From Saturnia japonica (taxonomy: Eukaryota > Arthropoda > Insecta > Lepidoptera > Saturniidae), in contig CM065312.1 of NCBI GenBank assembly GCA_033032175.1, positions 6,014,001 through 6,078,000 of the forward strand: a DNA stretch of 64,000 bases. The letters are read 5' to 3'. The notes under the pieces were generated by a model. The model was not told the DNA's origin. It worked only from the letters and a program-made list of their open reading frames with translations, and made no database searches. Shown here piece after piece: positions 53,301 to 63,726 of this stretch; within the stretch, counting starts at the first letter, position 1; each line of letters opens with the position of its first letter. The position numbers and the translations under genes are program-made.

Positions 53301-56300
53301 TACGGATTTGTGGTGCAGAATGAAGAAAATATTACCGGATACACGCTTCAGTAATCAAACAGAACGACGCGTGTTTCATTTTATGACGCGTTTGTCGGTG
53401 CGTGGAGTTGCTATTTCTCCAAAAAACTTACAAAAAATAATAAAATCGATGCCGTATCGTCGTAAAGCTACTGTTGAAAACAGGGGTTATCCAACGAAAT
53501 ACTAGCGTTGTGTGATGCTAACGACTGACGTGCCTGGGAATACTGTTATTATATTATTTAAAGTTACCAATTTTTAACTTAATGTACCCTAAAATGTTTT
53601 AATAAGTGTAGATGCGTTAATCGCGCTCTATTTTGGCAATAATATTCATTTCGTTCTAACAACAAAAATAATATATAATGTCGTGTATAAGTTGAAAGCA
53701 GGAAGTATCCCGACACGCCAGCTGCACGATTTCCCTCATTATTTATTTAAAATCCCAATCGCATTGTCGTATGTACATCAATGACGTATGGAGTAAGTTA
53801 AAAAAGATTTGTTGAAAAAATGAAGTAAACGACAGAGAAAAATAAAGTTAAACAAAAGCGCTGGCAACACCGTACCCTTGATAGAAGTGAAACTTCTTAA
53901 AATACAATTTAGAGCGGTCTTTCTCCTTCTTTCTACTTTATATCTTTTTTCTCTCTCATGTAACGAAATGTGTATAAACGTGACTTGTAAATGTGACATG
54001 TCTTTGAAATTTCACTCCCAATTCTCGTCCAATTATCAAATTGCCGCCACAGAAGTTTCAATTTAAAAATATGCCTTATTCAATTTTATTCTGAAAAGGC
54101 AATTGTGAACGATAAAAGACTTATGTTATGGGGAATAGTTTGCAGAGATTTTAACCATACTTGTAACATTTTATATAATATGTAATGAACGGCTACGTTA
54201 ATATTTAATTCCGTTACACCGAATAAAATACCTGAATATGTAATGGGATTGGATTTTATAAAGTTGTTAATTTTTCTCTTCAAGATCGTGATCATTAGTA
54301 ATCTGAACAATTCGATCATGTCGTTCTGAGATTTTTTTTAAAACAATGTGTCACTATATAACTGAAAGCATTATTTATAGTTTGTTTGTATAGTTTAATT
54401 ATGCTGTTTTTTGATACACTGATGTTGGCGTATAACGAACGCGTCTATATATAAAATGTCATTGAATGTACCTATATTCATGAAGTCCGGTGAAGCTGTA
54501 AAAGCCGTCAGTGGCTTCAGGGCCCCTCTCAGAACAATCAATTCTAAAAAAACTTTTATTCTTTTGTTTCTAATTATTCAGAATTATATTATTATATTAT
54601 TTTAGCTGTTCACCTTACTAGAACCTGAAATGTTGACCTTACAATTCTTTTTATTTACTTTAATACTTGTTTCAAAAGTAGAAACAATTGTACTTATTGT
54701 TTCTAATTAGTTGAACACCACTGAATTTATAATGTGTCACTAGTGGGGTAAAATTGAGATATCAATAAGTATAAATTCAAAACTAAACACTACAGAATAT
54801 TTTTGTACTAAATCCTTTTTTAAATTTCATCTATAGCTGGTAATTGTAATTTTATTACTCATTTATTTCTCTTGTGTCACTATAATAAACATATTATTAT
54901 GTAAAACTTCAAAATGTTGAATAAGTTATTGTTTGTTACCTTTGTAAATTTTAATGGTTTTCGATAACAGAGCAAATCCTAAAAATGTTGCTAAATACAT
55001 TTTATTATTTTCACACAGTGCCTTTTTAATTTTCTTTCTTATCAATATTTTATAAGCTACTAACGCCATTTAGTATACGTAGAGTTAATAGAAATATTCA
55101 CAAAAATAATATTCATGCAACTGAAAAATAGATTTTTGATTATACTGATTTCTTCATTTACGATAGACCCAGTCTGCATACAATGCTGACTGCTGATAAT
55201 TAAGAACGCGTATTATACTGAGAGCGATATTTAATTTATACCCTCAGTTTCGTTATAGAAGATGCAATTAAATGATTTATGTTAATAACTTAAAATACCT
55301 ATTGTGATTATTTTCAAAAATGATTGTCTATAATGTTTACCAGTACTTTTTCTGGTTAGGTACTAAATTCTGAGATCTCATTTTGTCATTAGCTCACTGG
55401 CTGGACACATAATTAAAAACGATGACATATTTTTTCTGTATTCGAAATTTGAAAAAGGAAGCCTATGTCAACATCTATTATTTTTATTTTATTTTCGCGC
55501 CTTTATTGTCTCACAATTATTTTCTTGTGTTTAGATTGCAAAAAAACTAGCATTAGGTAAAAAATTTGACGCGGGTACACTAAAGAATTGATAACTAGGT
55601 ATGTAGCATAGATGCAAGTCTCATATTAAAAATATGTATTGCTCTAAAGGGGTCATCCATAAATTACGTCACACGTTCAGCGGGGGGAGGGGGGTCGACG
55701 AAGTGTGACATTGTGTGACAAGGTTAGGGGAGGGGTCCCAAATTTTGTGACATCACATTTTTTCAAAATATAATATTTTATATCTAAGTATGTACATTAG
55801 AACTTCTTTAAGTCGAAAACCTCCCAAACTCGAAATAATGTGTTCCCTTCCATTCAAGCCCCAAAACCTCCGTTGCACTAAATCTCAACCCTCTCGCTCA
55901 CCTCGTGGCGCAGTGGTAGTAAACGCTACTATTGAGCCGAGAGGTCGCGGGTTAGATCCCCGCCCATGACTGACTTTGTGTGATGAGCATAAATGTCAGT
56001 TGTGTGTGTCTGGGTGTTAAATGTCTATATACGTATGTATATCAGCTGTTTAGTTACCATATTACAAGCTTTGCTTAGTTTGGAATTAAATGGCCGTGTA
56101 AAAAAAAAAATCAGAGTAAAAATTAAATTGGACTTCTGTATGTCGAACATAGCAATGTTTTATTTAACAACTTTTACAAGTAGATTATTTGAAACTTATT
56201 ACCTATAAATCTTTGTTTGATTTGATGTCGATTTAATGAAAAATAATTTAAATGGAAATTAAAATAATTTCCGAACACTGCTGTTTTAATTTCATCAATT

Positions 56301-59300
56301 TCTTATTATAAAATTGCAAAATATGTGACATCACAGTAGGTGCGGTCTCACAAATGTGACAGCTGTGACAAGGACGGGGTGGGGTCAATAAATCATGAAA
56401 TTCGTGTGACGTAATTTATGGATGTACCCAAAATAGGGATACACAGACTTATTTGAACTAAAGGCCACACGGACAGAAAACTCAATAAAATATTAAAAAT
56501 AATTTAATGACATAATTTTTAATTCGAAATACTGGCATTGCATTGACCTAACAAGTTTGTGTAGCTCACACACCATTCTTTTTTAAAACTGACAACACTG
56601 TTCGCCTGAGGGGCCTAAAACTAGAGCCGCCGATGGCTTTTACAGCTTTTCCGTGGCTTAGGGGCGAGCGCTTAAGACATTCAGCCGCGACTTGCACATA
56701 GCGTATTTTTATTTTCTGCTATTTCTTTTATATTGTTGGCGAGTCGCATGGACATCGACAGAGGGCCGCGGTCTGTGTATCTCTCTGCTCTAAAAAGAGG
56801 GTTTATCAGTCTGTCTAATATTGTAATGCACATCAAATGACTTTAAAAAAAGTAGAGGACCTGTTCAAAGACTCAAATGAAATAAAAAAGAATATTTTGG
56901 TAAAAATAATCCCCTGGCAGTCTCTGCACGCACTATTAGAAGACATTTGGTAGCATACCTACCATGAAATATTCTAATACTGACACCATGTACAGGCATG
57001 CTTGTTTATGTTTACCAGAAAGTATCACTACTCGATAGATCTGCAGTGGAAACTGTTCTATTTTATGACTAAGCAAAGGTTAATAGAATTTATTCCCATT
57101 GAATACGGTATGTCTTAATTTAAACAAACAAAATAAAATTATAAATAAAAATGAATGATCAAATCGAAATTAGACATTAATTAGATACTAAAGAACAAGA
57201 ACCGCTGTCTTACAAAAAATCGTGTCCTTTTTTAATTTTTCACTCTTTCTTCTTACGATTTTTTATAGTGTTTGGTGCCTTCGGTAATTGTATCACCGCA
57301 CAGTGTTGGCAGTATAACTGTTGGTAAGAACAGTGCAATCCAACAACACCGTAGGATCTAAAATCCATCGCCAGTCGTCGCTGTAAGATAGACTTACGAG
57401 ACAAATTCACAGCTTCACAGTACCGCAACAATATTATGACGTAGAGAACTTTTTTGTTCTTGCTTAAATGGAAGTTAATGTAAAGTTGTGATTCTGGAAC
57501 TTAGTGTGTTCTGTCTTGAAAAGGATAGGAGGGAATTAAGTTGAACGGCTCTTCAGAACACTCATCATGATACAGACGGTAGAACACGGTCAGCGAGGCG
57601 ATATCCCTGCGCATCTGAAACGGCTCGATGAACTTAGTAAAGTGTTCATTATTTACAACGCGAATAGCCCGTCTCTGCAACCTGTCCAGGGCATCGAGGA
57701 GGTATTTTGCGGATTCGTCCTTTGGGAAAGTTGCAGACAGTTCATACAAGGTCGAACTTGTGCCTTGTAAAGCAGATACAGCACTGTTCGGACATGAATA
57801 ACTATCATACCCTGTTCAATATTCCGAGTTTTCGAGATATGAGCGAGATGACACTTCCGATGTAATCCCTGGAGTAAAGGTCGCAGCAAATATCAATACG
57901 TGAGTATTACTAGCGAGACATTTTGAAGAGTGGAAAGTGTACAAAACGGACTACCTACCTTTAATAATGCCTATTACCCGAAAATCTTTGTAGCCTTTTG
58001 CTACATGTGTAGAATTTTTATTGTGAATATAAAAGTACTTTCATTAGGTACTATCCAATGACATAATAATGCAAACATTTTATCGCTGTTTATGATCTCC
58101 AATCTGATTTTTCTGATACGTATACGTATGATCAATGTGACAATGATAAATTAACTTTTGAAAGTACAGCATGATTATAAAAACTCTAACCTACTTTATT
58201 TTTTACGTTAAATATTTTACTAGGAATATAAAAAAGTGTTTTTTTTTAAGTGAACATGTTTTTCTTTTTGTTAAAAAGTTAAGTTTGAACTCGCGACAGT
58301 TTTTCATGCTAAGCTGGTTAAAAAAATTAATTTAGTGTGAAAAATTCTAAAGCAACATTACTAACCTGTGGGTGGATACTCATGGAGTATTTTAAAAATT
58401 GCATAAAATCGTTATTTATACAAATGCATGACATAATATATTACATAATAAGTACATACCAATCCAAAATGCTATTAACCTGTATTAATATTGTAAGCAT
58501 GTGCTATATAAATAACTAGCGACCCGCCACAGCTTCACACAGGTACACTTTACAAAATGATGTAAGTACTTTATGTTTAAAAAAGCCTGATTTAGAGTTT
58601 ACCGCTTTAATATTGACAGTTCACAACTTCATAACTGCCTCTATCCCAGTGGTCCTAAACGCGACTGCTATGCTCGAAGTCCTAGGTTCGATTCCCAGGT
58701 CGAGCAAAGTGTTATTTGATTTTTCTACGAAATTATCAGTAGGAACTCGGAGTTTGGTTTTGTGCCAGATTAATGGCAATAAGCTCGCCCTCTTTTACAT
58801 GAGACCTAAAACACTTCAGGGATAGGTACAGGCGTGATGGTATGTTATGTAACTTCGTATTTACTAATAGTGCGCTTAGCTAGTGACGCGCAATTCATCA
58901 TAGGTAAGGGATTTCTTAGATTGCGCGTAATTTTGAATTCGTGACATCTTCTATGGTATTCATTTAATCTTATCTTGATAAAGATTAATACTGAATTGGA
59001 GAAAATAACTTCGCATTTAACGTAATATTATTAAAAACATATGCCATCGAGGACTCTTCTCTAGCCTTTTTGAAGAACTACAATTCTTTAGAAAATTATT
59101 TTGACGTATCTCATAAGGTTTAGCCAGTGTAAGGCATGTATGTGCCCCAGCGCCCAAAAAACATTTTTTGACGACTTGATTACAAATAATTAAATTTTAT
59201 CGACTATACAAAAACTTAATAAGAATGTATTGTATTTATATACCTTCCGTAAATAAAACCTCTAAATGGTAGTGAAAACCGCGTTAAAATCCATTGCGTA

Positions 59301-62300
59301 GTTTAAAAGATCTAACCGTACATAGGGACAGACAGCAGGAAGAGACTTCATTTCATACTATATATATATAAATAAAGGTATATGTATTGATGATATTAAC
59401 AATTCTTATAGCCCATCAATTACATAATTACTTATACTTACTGTGTACAAAATTAAAATCAGAAGTTCTTCTTGTTACGATTCCTAAAAGAGTTATTATT
59501 TCTTATACCTTATCAATGGACTAATGACACAAGCATCCAGTGTACAAAATTTTATGAGAAACGGTCAAACCGTTTTTAATTTAAATCCGGACAAAAAAAC
59601 AGACAGAAAGAATTTTTTTACATGGCATAGTTGTATTTAGAATCGTTCATGTAGTATACCTATTGGGAAATTTGCACAAAAAATTAACTTTACAGACAGA
59701 AGTACAGATTTGTTAATATAGATGTACATATGCAACTGTATTTATGTTGTACTTGTAGGTTTTTTCACTAAATAACATGGTAATAGTAGTATTTAAAAAT
59801 ACTACTAAGCAAATTTTTAACACCTTATATGATTAATAGTTTATTGTTTTAAATTCTAAAACGTATAGGTTTTTGTTACAAAGAAATCAGAGTACATTTG
59901 TTACGTGGGTAGTTATATGTGATGTGTTTATGACCTCAAGAACATTTTATTACTTTAAAATATACTTTTCATATACTTATAATGAGGTTTCCACAAATGT
60001 CCAAGATTTACGATTGTGGACTAAAGATCCACTGATTTATGGTCAGCAAGTTATATTGACAATCGTAAGTGTAGGCGAAGATTGGGAACTTCACTTAAAA
60101 ACTTTTCCTATTGTTTCCTTCTCAGATATTTAACCATTATAGTATCTGGAAGTATAATACTTATTTAGCTGTTTTTTACAATAACACAATTTTGTGAACA
60201 ATACTAAAAATGTCTGTAACCCCAAACAATCTGACAGTTTTTGTGGATGCAAAAAAATGCCTGCAATATTGTTTATTTTACTGTAATAATATTATTTACT
60301 AATTTGGTTTACTACCAAGGAACAATTCACAGATGATAGGAAAAAAAATCCAGGTGAATTACTTACCAAATTCTATGATTCTGTTTAGTTCAAATTATGA
60401 TTAGGTGTAGACAGAGTTACTTGTTGTAAAGAAAATTGAATCTGCACTATATTGGTAAAAGCAATAAAAGTAGCTATGGCAAGAATGTAATAAAAGTATT
60501 AAAATAAAATTTCACAAGAATAACATGTAAGAATATTTTTTCTACAGAAAAGTCTGGTGATTTGAATCTGATAGCATGTATATGAATTTTCGAATATTTT
60601 TAAGAACTATGTGTAAACCATATTAAAAAAAAATTACAATATACAGAAACCTAGGTGCAGAATCCCAATACTAATAAACAACTATCTGCCTAAAACTTGC
60701 AAAATGTTCTTGCAATATAGATAATAGTCTATGGTCAAGTCTTCAACCAGAGAGTTCATTACCTGAATTATCTTTTATCATAAAATCTTACCAGCAATCA
60801 AATCCAAATTATTGCTACTTGATATGGCTGAAACACCAAAATATGTCCAGAATTTGACCCATGGAAATACTAAACCTTCAGCATCATATTTAATGCTTAA
60901 ATAATAAACTAGCTAGTAACAGGAACTTTGTCCACCTAGAATATAGAAATTTAAGCTGGGAATATTTTATGATATCCATTTTCTAAACATATCTATGGTA
61001 CTTTTATGATGCAAGCTATCTTTCAGACAAATATCGAAAATCTGCCAAGGGTTTAATACTATTGTCTGTAGATGCAAAGATTAAAAATAGTTGAATACAT
61101 CCCCTATTGTAATAAGAAAATTTTGTTTCACATGTTAATGTATTATAGATAGGAGCATTTTCACAAAATTGGTACAACTGGTCAAAATAAGACTTAAAAT
61201 TTCAACTTGGTAATTTTCATTTTCTTTTTTACGATTTTATTCTTATCACTCTTTTATTTATTAAAACTAATGTGGTTTTTAAGTCCAAATGCTATTTTTT
61301 AAGAAAAAGTCGAAAATAAGCAACCAAGTCTTAAAATCATGTCCATCGCGTTTCCAAAGTTAAAGTGAAGCTTTATGAATTTATAATATCAATAAATCAA
61401 AGTACAAATGCATTTTGATAATAACTTCATTTTAAGGTTTTAATAATAAAAGAATAGTACATGTTTGCACATATATTATATAATTCCTTGTTTTTTATTA
61501 GGTTTGTTACTATTGGTTCCGAGACAAGATACTTTTTTATGTATATCATAGGAAAGTTAATAGTGAAGTATTTTCAGCTATGCCAAAACTAAAGTACAAT
61601 TTAGTTTTTGTGAATTTTGACAGCTTCATTTTAACTACATTGAGTAATTATTAAGAAAATTCTTAAAAACTAAATTGTACTTTAGTTTTGGCATAGCTGA
61701 AAATACTTCACTATTAACTTTCCTATGATATAATAAAAAAGTATCTTGTCTCGGAACCAATAGTATCAAACTCAAAGATTTAGGGACAGTAACAAAATTT
61801 TAAAGCAGTGTTTACATGACGCATGAAAAGATAGGTAAGTAATGTAGGGTACAAAATTTTCTTTCTTGTTGTGTCCACTACACAGGTGGTGTAGGTTAAG
61901 GTAGTCCCCTCACCTTTTCTAATAATGCTCTGAGTGTTTTGGTAATATTTAGGTTTAGTGATCAAGAAATAATTTTTCCGAGTCTGGGTGAACTTTGTGT
62001 CTATCCGTGAACTGTAGTTTCGTAAAAGTCCGCAAGGTTTGTTCCAAGTTGTAGAGTAGTCTTTAAAATAAAATTCAATGTATAGTACATGTGACAAGTT
62101 ATTATCCAAATAATTATGCTTTATGTTGTCGGTTTTGTTACTTTTGCAGTCAATCTTTATGTTATCATCTCAATAGTAAGAAAACTGAAGTACCACAGAG
62201 CTTACTTCTTGGATTAAAAATTTTAACAGCAATTTAATTTCTTGGTTTAATGTTAATTTTGCGCCAAACTACTTCTTTAAAGCCAAAACATGAATCAAAT

Positions 62301-63726
62301 GTTATCAAGCAATGAAATTTAAAGTATAAGTATTATATTTTTAGTAACATAACTGAATATAAATTTCTACTCAAGTTGAGTCTGAACACACATCTGCTCG
62401 CAAATCACTTTGTAACCAAAATGTACATTACTTTTTTAAGATGACGTACAGATATCCTCTTAATGTTGACAATTTGAGATATATAAAAAGCAAATTGGTA
62501 AATATTATGTTAAAAAATGCTGTAACAAAGTCGACATGTCTGGAAATTACGAAAGTAGGGGACTAACTCTTAATTCAATTTCAAAAGGGTTAATAGATAT
62601 TATTTATAATATAGATTAATTAAGATGAAAAACAACATTTGCATTTTAAATAAAAACTCAACGTGTCGGGAGGGCCAAATGGAATAATCGCGAAAAGTTT
62701 ATTTAAATTACTGAATATTATCTGGGGACAGCCCAAAATTATAGGTACTGATCCATAATTGAATTTTTTTTTTTGTAAATTAGTTTATTTATTTCTTCAT
62801 TACAGATTTTACAAATTGTACATAAAAATCCACAATATTTAATTCCCATCTAAATTCACTGCTATAATGTAAAATAATCCCATTAAAAAAAATATGTAGT
62901 TGAGGGACAGGCTAAAATCAGGGTTGTACCATTTTAATCAAATTGCTCATATCACAAACCTTTATTTTGAGTCATTATATTAGAGATTTTTGTTTCAATG
63001 ATATTCATAGGTTTCTCGGTAATTTTAATGCTCCTCAAAAAATTGCTTATATTTTGTAACTGAATTAGGGGAAAAGAATTTATATTCAAATTGTTTAACT
63101 TCAGTTTTTATACAAAGGACTACTGCATGTAAATGATATATTTTACATGTAAATGATATATTTTACACATAACAATAATGATAAGCTTGTTTGAAATTAC
63201 CACACAATTTCTTATATGTCGGCAAACTCCTCATAACTATTTATGCAAAAGAACCTACTACCGACTTCACCATTTAGAAATACTAAAATGATTTTATTAA
63301 CGGACTTAATTACAATTAAAATGTTTTTATTATACACTTTTAATACTCCAAGAATAAAAAATATTGACTGATTAATTTTAAACTTATATATCCATATTAT
63401 CAGCTAGAAATTATTATTATATTTTTACCTGTAGAATCATAGAAGCTCACGTATGGTATACCGGCAACTAGGCTCCATATAACCACATGTGCTAAGTCGT
63501 TTAATCCTTGTTGTTCGAAGTCATAAAGAACCACAAGATGTTTTGGTAATTTTCTTATTCTTGGCATATGTTCCAATATCTTCTTTAAATCATTCTTTTC
63601 CACCAAATCGTCAGTTGTGATTTTTTTAAGTAAAAAACGGTGATAAACATTACGAAACGAAACAATTACATTGACAAACAAATGTACCAAAGTAAACAAA
63701 ATTTGCCTTATCAAACGTGACAACAT
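46911..63726 (-). CDS. Nus1: Nus1 (Nogo-B receptor homolog), whole gene
   Basis: Exon 1 is 63726-63429 and exon 2 is 47374-46911 (minus strand), joined in phase 1, giving 762 nt or 253 residues. A single hydrophobic segment at residues 5-24 (LIRQILFTLVHLFVNVIVSF) is the ER membrane anchor. LPKHLVVL at residues 60-67 and IWSLVAGIPYVSFYD at 83-97 match the start of the cis-prenyltransferase-like fold of NUS1. GLLPWQIRLTEFV and the C-terminal QRFGK carry the family signature, including the Arg-x-Gly motif that supports catalysis by the partner subunit. NUS1 itself lacks catalytic residues and works with DHDDS to make dehydrodolichyl diphosphate for dolichol and N-glycosylation. Length fits the family. 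The 16 kb intron is packed with mobile elements. Confidence 0.92.
47425..47640 (+). mobile_element. Degraded SINE copy
   Basis: ACAATTAACCTAAACTTTTA, GAAGGAAAATGTCGTTATGA, ATTCCGTCAGCTACAGTTAA and ATAATGTGAGATTACGGACA follow the body order of the 25010-25335 SINE, with more substitutions. Confidence 0.5.
47700..48370. repeat. GTCCACTG/GAGCGGAGCGG repeat split by a LINE
   Basis: Left: TGTCCACTGGAGCGCGAGCG, then GAGCGGCGCAGG and CTCTGCTCCGCG. Right: CATGTCCACTGAAGCTGAGC, then GGAGCGGAGCTTTGA. Between them sits a CR1-like LINE tail (47851-48310). The right part matches 28285-28312 in reverse. Confidence 0.55.
47851..48310 (-). mobile_element. CR1-like LINE, last part of RT and 3' end
   Basis: The minus strand reads VKLDFIEDQHNVNTRNRDKL, LSKLIKVF, a stop, then RLFNTIPKHITDFPDNKFKG and HVKRVLL with a stop near 48049. 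It then ends AATAAAGATTATTTTGATTT at about 47865. The RNTRNRDKL and KFK..VK..L endings and the AATAAA..ATTTTGATTTT tail are typical of CR1-related insect LINEs. Confidence 0.7.
48990..49260 (+). pseudogene. Tc1-like transposase remnant, N-terminal part
   Basis: The frame at about 49020-49277 reads VSARLVRSRLIKTK, KLFGRAARKVPLLTKQYRVN and RLSFERNY, matching the helix-turn-helix to linker region of Tc1 transposases (R..LF.R..R..PLLT...R..RL.FA). The first catalytic Asp region is decayed. It may belong with the C-terminal piece at 53096-53505. Confidence 0.6.
49322..49550 (+). repeat. Dispersed repeat, relative of 32335-32575
   Basis: TGTCTGTCTGTTTGTTCCGC, CTCCAAAACGGTTGGACCGA, ATTCGGGCGCTTAAATGGC, shared in order with 32335-32575 on the opposite strand. 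Confidence 0.65.
49551..51190. other. AT-rich intron sequence with GAGATATA palindromes
   Basis: No gene recognised. CGCTCTGAGCG flanked by GATATCTCT and AGATATAAAAGAGA (about 50500-50545), and AAATATATATATCTCTTTTT after it, form short palindromes. GAGCTC and GAGCGA motifs also cluster at 49570-49700. The last 200 bases may be the 5' end of the transposon whose transposase starts at 51199. Confidence 0.4.
51199..52285 (+). pseudogene. Tc1/mariner-superfamily transposase (long-spacer DDE type), broken
   Basis: ATG at 51199 gives MPKGSVLRGQSMELVIRLRD with a helix-turn-helix (ALGISLSTVTNITKEVYG). The frame shifts near 51440 into FDAVAIRRHIYDCYLRKEFP and carries IFIDETWLN (first Asp). It shifts again near 51912 to EVFEGWF and VIVIDNAPYHSRQ (second Asp), and again to EHGHTVLRLAPYHYQYNAIE (Glu). 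More than 80 residues separate the second Asp and the Glu, far beyond the 34-41 of classical Tc1/mariner, as in a DDE_3-type family known from insects. A one-base insertion follows NAIEMI at about 52243. The C-terminus is lost at the junction with the next element. Confidence 0.75.
52285..53085 (-). mobile_element. mariner-like element, 3'-truncated, opposite strand
   Basis: Minus strand. The terminal sequence GTACAGGGTGAGCCATAGG at 53071-53086 is a typical end. It is followed by a GC-rich leader (52920-53060) and a transposase at about 52830-52285: MRKLSAELGISRTSLRRILK, PYKIQLVQEL, ILFSDEAHFHLNGHVNKQNC, KVTVWAAILGRGSIGPHFFE and VNSTEYVRTLRQFL. The first catalytic Asp is in FSDEAHF. The sequence stops matching at about 52285, where the oppositely oriented transposase begins, so the second half is missing. 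Confidence 0.75.
53096..53505 (+). pseudogene. Tc1-like transposase remnant, C-terminal part
   Basis: TRRWTKYGAVFLVLG recalls the GGGSVMVWGCFS region. After broken frames, VSVLEWLANSTDLW (from VLEWPANSPDLNP), ILPDTRFSNQTE and NLQKIIKSMPYRRKAT then VENRGYPTKY with a stop at 53505 follow. This is the standard end of Tc1 transposases. The sequence carrying the second Asp is deleted or scrambled. Confidence 0.7.
53506..55640. other. AT-rich intron sequence, no gene seen
   Basis: About 2.1 kb. The only recognisable item is a jockey 3' UTR scrap at 54486-54530. Short open frames around 53780-54320 have no family resemblance. Confidence 0.5.
54486..54530 (+). repeat. Jockey 3' UTR scrap, plus orientation
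   Basis: TCCGGTGAAGCTGTAAAAGC then GTCAGTGGCTTCAGGGCCCC is the reverse complement of the family 3' UTR. It is inverted relative to the other copies apart from the one at 3945. Confidence 0.6.
55649..56429. mobile_element. MITE family member (ATCCATAAATTACGTCACAC ends) with internal sequence
   Basis: The left end GGGGTCATCCATAAATTACG and right end CGTAATTTATGGATGTACCC are inverted repeats and match the 128 bp copy at 41889. G-rich GGGGGGAGGGGGGTCGACGA follows the left end, and CAAGGACGGGGTGGGGTC precedes the right end. A SINE (55902-56112) is inserted within. Confidence 0.7.
55902..56112 (+). mobile_element. tRNA-headed SINE inside the MITE
   Basis: The head CTCGTGGCGCAGTGGTAGTA (A-box-like) and GTCGCGGGTTAGATCCCCGC (B-box-like) is followed by GTGTGATGAGCATAAATGTC, AAGCTTTGCTTAGTTTGG and a poly(A) run at about 56101-56111. 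The order matches an abundant lepidopteran SINE. It is not a functional tRNA gene, since the acceptor stem does not close. Confidence 0.75.
56578..56700 (-). mobile_element. Jockey-like LINE 3' UTR fragment
   Basis: A TTTTTTT run, then ACTGTTCGCCTGAGGGGCC, AGCCGCCGATGGCTTTTACA and GGGGCGAGCGCTTAAGACAT, the same family as 10683-11698, cut after about 110 bases. Confidence 0.75.
57240..57960 (-). mobile_element. LINE fragment, end of reverse transcriptase
   Basis: Minus-strand frames 57889-57653 and 57749-57501 give VLYLLYKAQVRPCMNCLQL, LDALDRLQRRAIRVVNNEHF and LTVFYRLYHDECSEEPFNLI. This is the conserved post-RT region of an insect LINE (LYKAQVRPCMEY.....LDR.QRRA.RIV), distinct from the jockey family above. 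It is frame-broken and 5'-truncated. Confidence 0.7.
58630..58860 (+). mobile_element. tRNA-headed SINE, third family
   Basis: TCCCAGTGGTCCTAAACGCG (A-box-like) and CTAGGTTCGATTCCCAGGTC (perfect B box GGTTCGATTCC) start it. It continues with TAGGAACTCGGAGTTTGGTT and ends near CAGGCGTGATGGTATGTTAT. Confidence 0.6.
58861..61490. other. AT-rich intron sequence, no gene seen
   Basis: About 2.6 kb of Nus1 intron. A plus-strand frame at 59873-60133 is open for 86 codons but starts with TTG, has no ATG near its start and no recognised motif. CATTTCATACTATATATATA and a few repeat scraps near 59300 and 59560-59620 (ACGGTCAAACCG, ACAGACAG) are the only structure. Confidence 0.45.
61502..61771. repeat. 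Near-perfect 108 bp inverted repeat with 55 bp loop
   Basis: The left arm (61502-61609) and right arm (61665-61771) match over the full length apart from one mismatch and one single-base indel. The loop is 61610-61664. Each arm contains CTATTGGTTCCGAGACAAGA and CAGCTATGCCAAAACTAAAG. If transcribed within the Nus1 intron it would fold into a hairpin of more than 100 bp. No target duplication or coding content is evident. Confidence 0.85.
61772..63428. other. AT-rich intron sequence, no gene seen
   Basis: About 1.6 kb of Nus1 intron just downstream of exon 1. No family resemblance was found in the minus-strand frame at 61780-62109. Confidence 0.45.
63126..63165 (+). repeat. Perfect 20 bp tandem duplication
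   Basis: CATGTAAATGATATATTTTA occurs twice in direct succession (63126-63145 and 63146-63165), about 260 bases inside the Nus1 intron from exon 1. Confidence 0.85.
63429..63726 (-). CDS. Nus1: Nus1 exon 1 (start codon, membrane anchor)
   Basis: ATG at 63726 in the context AACAAACATG is chosen. An upstream in-frame extension to 63762 has no ATG. The exon encodes residues 1-99 plus one base and ends at the donor ACAG|GTAAAA. It contains the hydrophobic anchor (5-24), a charged linker and the conserved LAHVVIWSLVAGIPYVSFYD block. Confidence 0.92.

Noticed and set aside
55902..55970. Possible functional tRNA gene
   Set aside because: Box-like sequences are present, but the acceptor stem does not pair and the following body and poly(A) belong to a SINE.
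59873..60133. 86-codon plus-strand frame with Tyr/Phe/Val-rich start
   Set aside because: It begins with TTG, shows no splice signals of quality, no motif and no family resemblance.
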